From contig JAYEVE010000991.1 of assembly GCA_036346375.1 (NCBI GenBank), positions 716,785 to 780,784 on the forward strand: DNA of 64,000 bases, written 5' to 3'. The translations under genes were made by a program, and so were the position numbers. Shown piece after piece: positions 44,983 through 55,440 of the stretch (position 1 is its first letter; every line of letters starts with the position of its first letter). This DNA is from Guadua angustifolia. Lineage: Eukaryota > Streptophyta > Magnoliopsida > Poales > Poaceae. The notes under the pieces were generated by a model, which saw only the letters and a list, made by a program, of their open reading frames with translations, had not been told where the DNA came from and did not search any database.

Positions 44983-45463
44983 TGTCGAGGTTTGTTACCG
45001 ACAATAATGAAAAGGGGGCTAGGCGCTGGATCCAAACTCGATGGTAGCACAAGACACTGGATGTATACAGGTTTGGGCTCTCGCAGAGGAGATAATACCC
45101 TAGTCCTGTGCTCTAGAACTATATATGGCTAGCTAATAGCTAATGAGATTGTCTCGTCTCTCTCCTCCTGATGCTCCCCCACCCCCCTTTATATAGCGGA
45201 GGAGGGCGGTTACAAAGGAGAGTCCAAATCGGTTACAAGGTGGAGATTGTATCTCTTTCCTTATCCGTTAAACATGATAGCGGTTAGAATTACAATTGTA
45301 TCCTCCATTAGTAGGGTTGGTTTCCATCTTCGGGGCTTCCTTGCTGCGCATGGCAGCTTGCTTCCTGAGCAATACCCATCTTCATGTAGTCGGCTTGGCC
45401 CATCCCCTCTTGGGTGGTCCTCACGGCCTGCTATGCAAATACCTGGGGTTCATATACTCCACA
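44983..45463 (-). repeat. Left (3') LTR of the Gypsy-like element
   Basis: 481 bp, with a minus-strand TATA-like GCTATATAAAGG at 45189-45200. Differs from the right LTR by scattered substitutions (for example GGCGCTGG versus GGCGTTGG near its start). Confidence 0.9.
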
Positions 45464-46270
45464 GTAGCCCCCGAGTGCTTTACGATCGAGTTGCCACCTT
45501 CCTGGTCGCATCCCAACTGAGTCACGCTTTACGCCGAGTGCTTCCAGTTCTTGATGTAGTTTCCCGACTTGTTTTCCTTTCCAACCGAGTGCCCATTGTA
45601 GGCAAAGAGATCGTGAAGGACTCAATAGAGCTCCACGCGTTGAATTATATCCGATTGTCATGCGTCATACCGGTGGCTCATCATGGGGCATCTGAGTATC
45701 CCAAACGATATCTGAAGTCAAAACGCTTTTCCGCTCAAGGCGAAATTCAGCGCCGCTCCTTTAAATTCATTAAATGGCGAAGTTGTTGATGTCGTTGAGC
45801 GTTGGCCCTGCTGCGTCATGACCAATTTCAAAGTATACTGAAATTATGTATATGCGAACTTAGGCCATGTAAAACAATTCACTTTCGAACGTGGTGTCCG
45901 ACTAGTTTATGTATAATTTTAGAGTTTTTTACTCCTTTTCCTTTTTGATTTTGAATTCATCCGAGTAGTTTTGACTCTTTTTGTTTAAGCACTCTGCCTG
46001 ACTAGTCTAGCCCCGAGCATCGAGTCGGCTCATGGCTCTTTTCCTGCACGCTTTGGGTGACTAAAGTTCGCCGTTCATGGGGGCCGAGCTTCACAACTCG
46101 GTCTGCCTTTTCGGAATCGTTCGCAATCGTTAAGAAAAAGATGTCGCATCGCACACTATTAGGTGTAGCCCTCGACTTCTGCTTATTTTATTCATAATGA
46201 CATAATTGAGTAAAAAGCGACTTAGTGCTTTATGCCCCATATGTTCTTGGCGATTTATCGCCGTCCTTGC
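45464..46270. other. Interior of the Gypsy-like element, left part
   Basis: Non-coding; contains several CCGAGTGCTT-like words (45468, 45533, 45588) near the PPT, a common feature of grass Gypsy 3' regions. The plus-strand open frame across the LTR border here is accidental. Confidence 0.5.
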
Positions 46271-47992
46271 TCGTGGCCGTGCGAAAGTGGCGCTTCAGCC
46301 ATGCGTGCTTCGTGGCCGTGCGAAAAGTGGCGCTTCAGCGCGGCGCTTCGTGCGTCATCGAAAAGTGGCGCTTCGAAGCGCGAACTGCTTCGTGGCGTCT
46401 TGAAAAGGTGGCGCTTCGAAGCGCGGCGTTAGCTCTGGCCGTGCGAAAAGGCGCTCGGCGCAGCGTTGGCTCGTGGCCGTGCGAAAAGTGGCGCTTCGAA
46501 GCGCGGCGTTTCGCCGTGCCGGGAAGGCGCTTCGAAGCGCGGCGTTAGCTCGTGGCCGTGCGAAGGTGGCGCTTCGAAGCGCGGCGTTAGCTCTGGCCGT
46601 GCGAAAAGTGGCGCTTCGGCGCTGTTGTTAGCTTCGTGGCGTGCGGTGGCGCTGGGAAACATGCGCGTTAGCTCGTGGCGTGCGAAAGGTGGCGCTTCGG
46701 CGCGGCGTTAGCTCTGGCGTGCCGGGAAAAAGGCGCTTCGGCGCATAGCGTTGGCTCGTGGCCGTGCGAAGAGTGGCGCTTAAGCGCGGCGTTAGCTCAT
46801 AGCGTCTGCGAAAGTGGCGCTTCGGCGCGAGCATGGCTCGTGGCCGCAGCGAAAGTGGCGCTTCAGACGCGGGCGTTAGCTCGTCGCCGTGCGAAGAGTG
46901 GCGCTTCGAAGCGCGGCGTTGACTCTGGCCGTCGCAAAAGGCGCTTCGAGTGCGGCGTTAGCTCTGGCCGTGCGCAAAGGTAGCACTTTTCGCAGCGCGG
47001 CGTTAGCTCTGTCCGTGCGAAGAGTGGCGCTTCGAAGCGCGGCGTTAGCTCAAGGCCGTGCGAAAGTGGCGCTTCGAAGCTGGCGTCGGCTTCGTGGCGT
47101 CTTGCGAAAAGTGGCGCTTCGAAGCGCGGCGTCGGCTTCGTGGCCGTGCGAAAAGTGGCGCTTCGAAGCGCGGCGTCGGTGTCTTATCTGCGGTGGCGCT
47201 TCGAAGCGCGGCGTTAGCTCTGGCGTGCGAAGGTGGCGCTTCGAAGCGCGAGCATGGCTTGTGGCGTCGCGTCAAGGTGGCGCTTAGGGACGCGAGCTCG
47301 CTCAGTAGCCATGCGCCGGTGCTTTTCGGCGCGGCGTTAGCTCTGGCGTGCGAAAGGTGGCACTCGAAGCGTGGCGTTAGCTCTGGCCGTGCGCAAAGTG
47401 GCGCTTCGAAGCGCGGCGTTAGCTCATAAGCGTGCGAAGAGTGGCGCTTCGAAGCGCGAGCATGGCTCGTGGCCGTCTGCGGCGGTGGCGCTTCAAGCGC
47501 TTCGCGTCGGCTTCGTGGCGTGCGGTGGCGCTTCGAAGCGCAGCATCGCTTCGTGGTCGTGCTCGTGGCACTTTCGAAGCGCGGCGTTAGCTGGTGGCCG
47601 TGCGCGGTAGCTCTCGAAGCGCAGCGTTGACTCGACGCCGTGCGAGGCGCTCGGCGCATGCGTTAGCTTTCGCCATGCCGAAGGTGGCTCTCGGCGCGGC
47701 GTTGACTCATGGCCGTGCGAAAGGTGGCGCTCGGCGCGAGCATGGCTCGTGGCCGTCTGCCGAAGGTGAGCCTTCGGCGCTGGAGTTGGTTTCGTGGTCG
47801 TCGCGGAAAGTGGCGCTCGAAGCAGCGCGTTAGCTTCGTGGGTCGCGAAAGGTGGCGCTTCGACGCTTGAGCATGGCTCGTGGCCATGCCGAAGGTGGCA
47901 CTCGGGGCGCAGGCGTTGGCTCGTGGCCGTGCCGAAGGTGGCGCTCGGGGCGCAGGGGTTGGCTCATGGCCGTGCCGAAGGTGGTGCTCGGG
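46271..47992. repeat. GC-rich 42-45-bp minisatellite, roughly 40 copies
   Basis: Head-to-tail units read TCGTGGCCGTGCGAAAAG, then TGGCGCTTCGAAGCGCGG and CGTTAGC. Each good unit contains the perfect 14-bp palindrome GCGCTTCGAAGCGC. Palindromes are intact mainly in the centre (about 46370-47560) and lost towards both edges (GCGCTTCAGCC at 46290; GCGCTCGGGGCGC near 47900). The array is CpG-dense in an AT-rich neighbourhood. Open frames through it on both strands just translate the repeat. Confidence 0.93.
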
Positions 47993-48946
47993 CCACTAAC
48001 TCCTTTCAGCACGTTGAGGTGTGTTCACTGGATGCTTCCAATCCCGACAGAAGAAAACTGGACACTAGAACTTGCGGCAACGAATATATGCATACACTCA
48101 AATTTTCTATTCTCCATGCATGCACAAGTCTTCCGATCGCTGAAACCTTCTGTCCCGCGTGCAAGCGGCTGTGACTTTTTCGTAGCACCAGCCACCAACG
48201 CAAGAAAAACCAGCCGCAAGGAGCTATCTTTGCCAGGGATGATTAGCTGCAAGGAACAAAACACAGCCGTGACCTCTAAGCGCCGACTAAAAACCAATCT
48301 AGCCGCCCGTCTTCTAGTCGGTTTGGAAAACGCCTTGCATGCATGCACTCCTCCGGATTTTCTTCACGCCACGTAAAGCTCTCGGCGTAGGAAAAAACAA
48401 TCTGGTCACAAGAACTTCGGGCTCAAGAAGGAAATTATCTAGTCCACCGTTAGCGGTATATGTATGCACGACCACCAATCTTCTTTTTCTAGTGACGTGA
48501 TGTGTTTCTTGCGCCGAAGGTTCTTGCTACTGCTCTGAGTTTTTCCTTGCAACCATGCATGCAAGAAAAGAAAAGACGCTCTGAAGTTCCTTGGCGACTA
48601 GAAGTTGTCAAGAGAGCAAACGCCGCCGCTTGCATGCATGTCTTGCCGTTGTCCTGACGATAGTCGCTCAAGCGCTCACGCCAGGAGGTCTCTTGCTAGG
48701 AACACCGTATGCGCCGCCGCCAGAAATAGCAGACGCGAAGAAGAAAATCAAGCGCTAGAAGATTTTTCAAGTCTGCAGCAGTTCGGCGGCGCGTTGCTTT
48801 TTTTTCCTTTGTCGCCAGGATTAACTCCAGTGCATTAACAAAACGGCCAAGCCTCCAGCCGCCGCCAAAAAGCCAAATTTTTGTTGAAGATTGCCATCAA
48901 GCTTGCTGAGATTGATTTTAGCGCAGCCCCTACCTGGCGCGCCAAC
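47993..48946. other. Interior of the Gypsy-like element, PBS side
   Basis: Non-coding, mixed composition, with several GCATGCATG words (48115, 48340, 48556, 48634). No gag. The PBS is at 48927-48946 on the minus strand. Confidence 0.5.
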
Positions 48947-49426
48947 TGTCGAGATTTGTTACCGACAATAATGAAAAGGGGGCTAGGCGTTGGATCCAAA
49001 CTCGATGGTAGCACAAGACCTTTGGATGTATCTGAGTTCGGGCTCTCATGAGAGATAATACCCTAGTCCTGTGCTCTGGAATTATATGTGGCTAACTAAT
49101 AGCTAATGAGATTGTCTCGTCTCTCTTCTCCTGATGCTCCCCCACCCCCTTTTATATAGTGGAGGAGGGCGGTTACAAAGGAGAGTCCTAATCGGTTACA
49201 AGGTGGAGATTGTATCTCTTTCCTTATCCGTTAAACATGATAGCGGTTAGGATTACAATTGTATCCTCCATTAGTAGGGTTGGTTTCCATCTTCGGGGTT
49301 TCCTTGCTGCGCATGGCGGTCTGCTTCCTGAGCAATACCCATCTTTATGTAGTCGGCTTGGCCCATCCCCTCTTGGGTGGTCCTCACGGCCTGCCATGCA
49401 AATACCCGGGGTTCATATACTCCACA
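48947..49426 (-). repeat. Right (5') LTR of the Gypsy-like element
   Basis: 480 bp, matching 44983-45463 over its whole length. Confidence 0.9.
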
Positions 49427-49431
49427 TTATC

Positions 49432-49880
49432 CCAATTATGTTCATTCCATTTTGATTTTTAAAGATAACAAATGAAGTTCAATTATTTTTATTTTTTTAT
49501 GCGATCCTACACTACTAAAAATAGTACCATAAAATTTTCAATTCATTATAAACCATGTACAATTTTATAAAAATCTGAAATATTTCTATCAAAATTTTGA
49601 AATGTCTCAAAATTTTGGTTTTTCAACAAATTTTCATAAAATATGACTTTCTTAAGGGTTATTGGACCAAATCGACCCTAAAAGTAAAAAATTGACCAAA
49701 AATCATGAATTTTCAATAAAATTTGGTGAAATTTAGCCAAAAAATGAAATTTCTGTAGCAATTTCAAATTTTTAAAATTTTTTGTCTGGTCGATAATTTA
49801 GATTTTGTGGTAGAGTGAAATTCGAAATTTTGGTAAAAATTCATCGAAATTATGTGAAATTTGTATCCATGAGCGGCATC
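49432..49880 (-). repeat. Family D repeat, copy 2, right part
   Basis: Continues the family D sequence interrupted at 44982. Its minus strand aligns with the start of copy 1 (1700-1940). Confidence 0.6.
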
Positions 49881-50668
49881 AAACTGGAGCCTGAAATAAG
49901 AAAAAAAAGATAAACAGACTGAAAGTGGCTTGACATTTGAATTATTTTCTCCTCTAGAATAAACGCGCAATCTAAAGGAAGAAACAAGAAACAACATAAC
50001 CATGTAGGCCTTTCTGGAGCCCGAAGGGGAACAGCATGGGAGAACAGAGGCGGCATGGTAGCTAGCGTAGCGGCGGCGCAAAGTACGGGCCTAAGGTGTG
50101 TAGGTGAGCAGTTTGATGTGAGAGCTGAGGATGACCATACGGAGTGCTAAGGGTGCAGCAATGCTGGAGGTCGACGGGGTAGCTTGCTGGCCGGCACAGT
50201 GGTGGTGCAAACCAGGGGATCAAGGAGATGGGTTGAGGGTGTGGGGATTGGGAGAAGAAAGCGAGCATAAGGCAAGCGAAGACGAATAGCCAGGATGAAG
50301 GCGAAGGCAATCGGATGACGGAGGTCTATGGAGTGCTAGGGTTTGGGGGAGGAACAGGACGTCATGAGCTAGGTATTCTGCATGAGGAACTAATCGATAT
50401 GGCTATAATCAGAGGCGGAGCTGATGGTGGGGCTAGGTAGGGCTGGAGCCCACCCGGCCCCACCCAGCCAGATGGTCCAAAACTAATTAGATTGTTGATT
50501 TTAGAAAATGCAAAATAAATAGTAAACAAATTCAAAAAAATACGAAATTTGGTTTATGGCTACATTTCAACAAGATGAAGATGATGAACGGTTCGGATCA
50601 AACATTTTTGTCACGAATTTTGCAAAATCATCCCAAGCACGGAGGCTACATGCTTTGCAAAGCACGTA
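49881..50668. other. Mixed intergenic; one hAT-type end at 50411
   Basis: Open frames at 49881-50310 show no known domain. At 50411 a CAGAGGCGGAGCTGATGG end resembles that of the MITE at 41285, but no partner end or duplication was found, so it is probably a truncated relative. Confidence 0.3.
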
Positions 50669-50674
50669 GCAAAA

Positions 50675-50718
<44 letters not shown>

Positions 50719-50838
50719 TGAGAATTTTTCAAAACTTCTACAGGCCATTAGCACGGAATTAGCTTGAAATCACCATTAGATTGAATATGTCCCCATATAT
50801 ATATATATGTATATATGTATATATGTATATATATATAT
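50669..50838. repeat. Two TA-rich microsatellites
   Basis: A pure (TA)n tract at 50669-50713 and an interrupted TATATATG-type tract at 50794-50838. Confidence 0.9.
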
Positions 50839-50949
50839 GGTTATTTCTAGCGACGTCATAGCAGGTTGTTTTTTATGCTATGATGGCCTTGCCTCGCCAT
50901 AGATTACGTTTTCACGAGACATCTGAGCCCCCTCTTTGAATGTTTACGC

Positions 50950-51150
50950 TCATACTTGGCTATAATAGAATCATATCACAGACGGTTTTAGACACAACAA
51001 TCAGTGATGAGTACAGTAGTCATCATTGACGTTTTTTTGCTAGAAAGGTTAGTGACGAGGCCATCATCACTAAAAACCGTCGGTAATAAGTGATGAGATT
51101 TATCATAGACAGTTTTTTTAAACCATCAGTGATGAGAAATCTAATATAAA
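50950..51150. repeat. CACTA-like subterminal repeats, end not seen
   Basis: Alternating words of the type ATCAGTGATGAG, CATCACTAAAAACCGTC and CATAGACAGTTTTTTTAAACC in both orientations. This pattern is typical of subterminal regions of grass CACTA elements or related MITEs. No CACTA terminus in this stretch. Confidence 0.45.
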
Positions 51151-51699
51151 TTTTTTTTAAAGTAATGGTCGATCGATCGCATGCCACATGCCACCATGCG
51201 TGCATGCCGTCCCGCGGGTGCCTGGCTCGCTGGCAGTCGCCATTGCCGATGACCGCGGCGTGGGCGTGCACATGGCGGCACGCGCGTGCGCTTGCTTGGG
51301 CGAGACCGGGTCAAACATGGCTGTGCTGCACGAGGCGGACGGGCGCGCGGGAGGGGACGAAGCATCCTTGCACCTGCGTCTTTATCGCGCGCGCGCGTCC
51401 TTGTGTAAGCATATACTTGAGTAATCAACTGCAGCACATGCATGGTTACAAGGGTGTGCCACAAGCATCTTGTGGTTGAGACGTTAGTACAGCTGCCGGG
51501 AATGCAAGTGGATCAAGGTACTGGAAAACCGTTGCTAGCTAGGTTCCGGTTTTCGTCCCAAAACACGGTAGTCCAGTTTTGGTAGATTGCATTTTGGATT
51601 TGAAGATTTTCAAAATAGGACGAATGGAAGATGGCTAGTGGTCGATTTGCTCAGAAGACGGGTTTAGAGGGGCGAACTAGGCGAGGATAAAAAAAAAAC
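51151..51699. other. GC-rich patch, no recognisable gene
   Basis: 51160-51480 is GC-rich with a CG-run at 51388. Short open frames on both strands have no motif I recognise. Confidence 0.3.
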
Positions 51700-52530
51700 C
51701 GCCGGTTCCGATTTCACTGCCAGGTCCTACCGATTTCTTGGAACATGAAGTTAATTGCAGTAGGATGAAAACAGATCAGATAGTTTCTGACCGATTCAGA
51801 TAATTTTCGGATATAGATTCTATCGGATTGGATATTTATTGGATAGTACAGATATAGATTCGGCAGTTCATTATTTGTCGGGTACGGATGCGGATCTGGA
51901 TAATACGGATATTTATGGGCCATATATCTAGATATGCATGCGGACTAGGCCAAGTCCACTCTTTTGGCCAAAAAAAAAGGTTTTTGAATTTCAAAATTGT
52001 TTTATAATTTAATTAATTCACAAATCACATTCCAATTATTAAAATAGGTAAACCGGCTCCAAAAGTTATGAAAATTTTTAGGAAGTTTCTGACCCAATCA
52101 TCATTGAAAAATTACTTTTATGATTTTATCAGTTTTAATATTTTTTCAAAAAATCAAAATGTGTTGTCCTTAATAGGAAAATATTTTAAATAAGCAACTA
52201 AAATGCAAAAAAATCATAAATACATAATTTATTATTTTAAATATAATTCAATAAAGAATACAAATCTTAGGTCATTACATGTTCTTCGTTAATGTTTGAG
52301 CAAATAAACTAGTTACTTTTTAAAAAAAAAATTATGTGTACAGTCTATTATGTTATTATGTTCCGATAAATATCTGTGACCGTATCCGATTCGATTCGTA
52401 TTCACTTCATATCTGTATTTGCAATATTCATATACAGACTATCTGTATCCACATCCGAGAAACAAATATGATAGAGCTATTATTCATTCGTATCCGATCC
52501 GTTTCCACCGCTACCAATACTCCTATATCA
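51700..52530. repeat. Foldback-like repeat with CGGATA/TATCCG-rich arms
   Basis: The left arm (51760-51925) is rich in CGGATA, TCGGAT and GATACGGAT words. The right arm (52360-52505) is rich in the complements TATCCGAT, ATCCGTTTCC and CTGTATCC. The 430-bp AT-rich centre carries nothing. Exact ends and a target duplication were not found. Confidence 0.4.
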
Positions 52531-52545
52531 CCAATGTCCATAGTA

Positions 52546-54043
52546 TGTTAGATTTAATTTTGAAAGAGGAGTCTGATCCGAATTAAACAAGGAAAAGAAT
52601 TCTTTTCTGATTCAGTTCATTGAATCCTATTCGGATTTTTAGAGCTGTAGGTTATTTGTATATAAATTCTTAGGTAGCCATGAGTTTTTTGTAAGTAAGA
52701 AGCAAGTAAGAGAGCAAGAGAACAAGAAAATGTACTAATTATGTTACACCACCAAAATATTTATGTTCGTTAGTTCTTGTGCTTGATTTTTTACCTTAAT
52801 ACATGTGTGTTAATCTTGGGCTAAAACTAACAATTGTTATTAGAGTGAGGGTTGGTGTCGTATTTGCCCTGGGGGAGGTCACCATTGATGCCCCTCGGTG
52901 TAGGCTATTGTTGCTAAGCGGGATCTGACAGTGCACCGAGTGTGGCTACAGCGGTGCATAGCTCCATGAGGATGAGACGACAAAGTAGTGAGCAGTTATC
53001 GAGGTACACACCGTAAACAATGTGCAATGTACATGCATGTGTATTCAGGTCATTGTGTTATTGTCCCATTTGTACATATGTATTTGTGAGTGTGTGTCCA
53101 AGTGCTCATGTGTAAAACTCTCGTCTGAGTGTCTGTGCTGTTGAAGTTGCATCATGAGTGGGGATAATTAGTGTGAGGAGATGATGTATAATAAGTTATC
53201 TTATTGGCAACAATGAGGTGACAACGATGGCGTAGAGATCATCATTGCAAGAAGAGTTGAGGTCATCAAGACCGGAGTCACCGACAAGTCGTGTCACTGG
53301 CGATGAAAAGATGGCAACAAAGATGTAGCGGGGAAGGGTGAACAAAGTGTGTCTCTCCAATACCTACTATTGACAAGCATCATCGACAATCGGCTTGATA
53401 AGATGACATTAGCGTCCATCAGAGATATCATGTGCATCAGAAGAGATCATACTGCACGAGAAGATGAAAAAGGAATACGATGTGTGTGCCAAGACAAATC
53501 CAAGATGTTGAGGAGATGTGTTCGCCGTCTTGAGTTAAGTCGGTCGAAGAGGAGTCTATGATGTTGAGAAGATGTGTTCGCCGTCCTGAGTCAAGTCTAT
53601 CGAAAAGGAGTCTAGGATGTTGAGGAGAAGCATTCACTGTCCCGAGTCAAATTTGTCAAAGATGGGCACAAGATGTTGAAGAGATGTGTTCGTTATCCTG
53701 TATCGAGTGAATATTGGGTAAGTCATAGTTGAGATTGATTGTCTCAATAAGTTAGAATTTAGAGCTAGTTGATGTTACAAAATTAAGGGGTAAATGTTAG
53801 ATTTAATTTTGAAAGAGGGGTCTGATCTGAATTAAACAAGGAGAAGAATTCTTTTCAGATTCAGTTTGTTGAATCCTATTTAGATTCTTAGAGCTATAGG
53901 TTTGAGTATAAATTTATAGCTAATCCTAAGTTTTTTATAAGCAAGAAGCAAGTAAGAAAATGTACTAGTTATACTACACCACAAAAATATTTATATTCGT
54001 GAGTTTTTATGCTTGATTTTTTACTGTTGTACTAAAACCAACA
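52546..54043 (+). mobile_element. Short non-autonomous LTR element (TRIM/SMART type)
   Basis: LTRs at 52546-52832 (287 bp) and 53795-54043 (249 bp) start TGTTAGATTTAATTTTGAAA and end ACTAACA/ACCAACA. The duplication is perfect: TAGTA (52541-52545 and 54044-54048). A degenerate PBS (TTGTTATTAGAGTGAG, 52834) resembles the tRNA-iMet site and the PPT (AATTAAGGGGTAAA) precedes the 3' LTR. The 962-bp interior has no gag or pol and ends in a 56-bp tandem repeat. The right LTR is shorter through small deletions. Confidence 0.9.
53504..53727 (+). repeat. 56-bp tandem repeat in the TRIM-like element
   Basis: Four units begin GATGTTGA(G/A)(G/A)AGA at 53504, 53560, 53616 and 53672 with an exact 56-bp step. 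Each carries TGTGTTCGCCGTC(C/T) or a decayed form and GAGTCAAGT. Confidence 0.9.
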
Positions 54044-54048
54044 TAGTA

Positions 54049-54839
54049 TGCCAACTAGCTAGGATGGAAGATGAGGTGCAGAAGAAATTAAAAGACAGAA
54101 AGAGTGAAGACCAACAAATAAGAAACAACAAAAACTTATATTGGGAATAGGGTTATATCTACTACAGAGTTTGTGGGACTTGCAGCATCATTGTCCCCAT
54201 CAGATATTGTCATCCATCGGTCACTGCCGCACAAGCCGTGATCGTCAATAGCGCTGGCTTGAGCCACGGCCACCGCGCCAGCCTAAGCTCGCCCGCCGAC
54301 GTCAGTCACTCTAGCTCAAGCCGCGGCCGCATCGCTCACCATTGTGTTGGCCTGAGCAACGGCCGCATTGCCCAACGTTGTCACGCTTTGGCTGCCACCA
54401 CGCCGCTCTCTTGCTGTCATGCTCGCCTTGCCGAAGATCTAGGCTAGAGGGGAGATAGGCCAGCGGCGGTCAAAGGATCTAGGGTGGTGATCATGCGAGG
54501 AGATGAGGGACGGTAGAGATGAGACGATGGGGAGAAAGATGAGGAGAGGATAATATTTATTGTTTAGGCTTACAAATACATACTATGTATTGAGAATGTT
54601 ATATCTAATATATTTTTAAATGGCGTGTAGAGTAGCACTGGAAATGCCTGATAGCAGTGCTTGCCCATGCTCTACGTGGCAGATAGTCTCATGTCAGGGT
54701 CAGTTCAAAAGTTAGCTGTCACTTCGGATCGCAGAGTTTGCCGTGTACGTAAAATCTGTTCAATGCAAGAAAGAAAATAATAATAATGCGAGAGTGCATG
54801 TCAAGAAATGCATATATTGAAGACATTTTTATGCTCTAA
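54049..54839. other. Intergenic, no gene recognised
   Basis: A GC-rich patch at 54220-54460 has Ala/His/Ser-rich open frames without a domain. The rest is AT-rich. TAA precedes the CACTA end at 54840. Confidence 0.35.
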
Positions 54840-55150
54840 CACTACTACAAAATACCACATCGTTACCAGTTCTAAACTGGTATTACTGCTGGATATTAAA
54901 ACCAGCAATGATTAATCTGCAGTGATATCCGTATCAGTGCCGGTTTTGAAACCGCCGGTGATAGTTCTGGAACCGCCAGTGATAGTCGGACTATCACTGC
55001 CATTTGTATGTGAATCTGTAGTGATGGTCTGTAATCTAAAAATCATTCAGTGTATTAAAAAAATTATTTGCACCTAGACCACCATATATTTACGACGCAC
55101 GAGGTCGCGCGTTGCAAGTCACAAATCACGCAATTTTTCACGCGCGCAGT
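54840..55150 (+). mobile_element. CACTA transposon end, truncated
   Basis: Starts CACTACTACAAAATACC, the terminus that names the superfamily, preceded by TAA (a 3-bp target duplication is expected). Subterminal repeats follow: GCAGTGATA, CCGGTGATAG, CCAGTGATAG and GTAGTGATGG around 54900-55030. The other end is missing; an LTR fragment follows at 55151. Confidence 0.75.
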
Positions 55151-55440
55151 TGTGAGATCATGTGATGAAAAATTGGTTGAATGGTGAAATTGGCATTGTA
55201 AAGTGGCTTTGATTATAGCATGTGTGGTGCTTGTGCATGTGCTATGCTGGGATGATTATTATGCTGGTGGTAGCATGATGGATTTTGTTTGATGCAATGC
55301 ACTCATGTGAGTGGTTGCATGGATTGACCTTGAGTCAAGTCGTGGACTTGTGCTCGTGCTGCAGTTTCGTGTTTATTCATGTGCGGTGTTGCTCGAGGCG
55401 AACGTGGTCGATGCGGGACCGGAACTAGGTTCATGGAGGA
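55151..55440 (+). repeat. Truncated LTR, copy of 56490-56780
   Basis: TGTGAGATCATGTGATG onwards matches the first 290 bp of the LTR at 56490 almost base for base. The match ends abruptly after TTCATGGAGGA at 55440, where other sequence begins. Confidence 0.85.

Larger units (their letters stand above)
44983..49426 (-). mobile_element. Non-autonomous Gypsy-like LTR element
   Basis: Perfect duplication TTATC (44978-44982 and 49427-49431). LTRs of 481 and 480 bp (44983-45463 and 48947-49426) run TGTGGAGTATATG...CGACA in element sense. The PBS GTTGGCGCGCCAGGTAGGGG (minus, 48927-48946) and the PPT ending CTCGGGGGCTAC (minus, 45464-45475) are of the type seen in grass Gypsy elements (Retand/cinful-like, inferred). 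The 3.48-kb interior has no gag or pol. It holds a 1.7-kb minisatellite and non-coding flanks. Movement would need a helper. Confidence 0.9.

Noticed and set aside
45247..45789. 180-residue plus-strand frame starting in the LTR
   Set aside because: It crosses the LTR/PPT border of an element that reads the other way; a near-identical start recurs in the second LTR at 49210.
46206..47887. Many overlapping open frames on both strands through 46.2-47.9 kb
   Set aside because: They translate the minisatellite unit in different frames (repeated WRFEAR, ALALAVRK-type peptides). No frame spans the array and no domain is present.
50669..50838. Long TA tracts as a possible functional site
   Set aside because: Ordinary microsatellites, no flanking structure.
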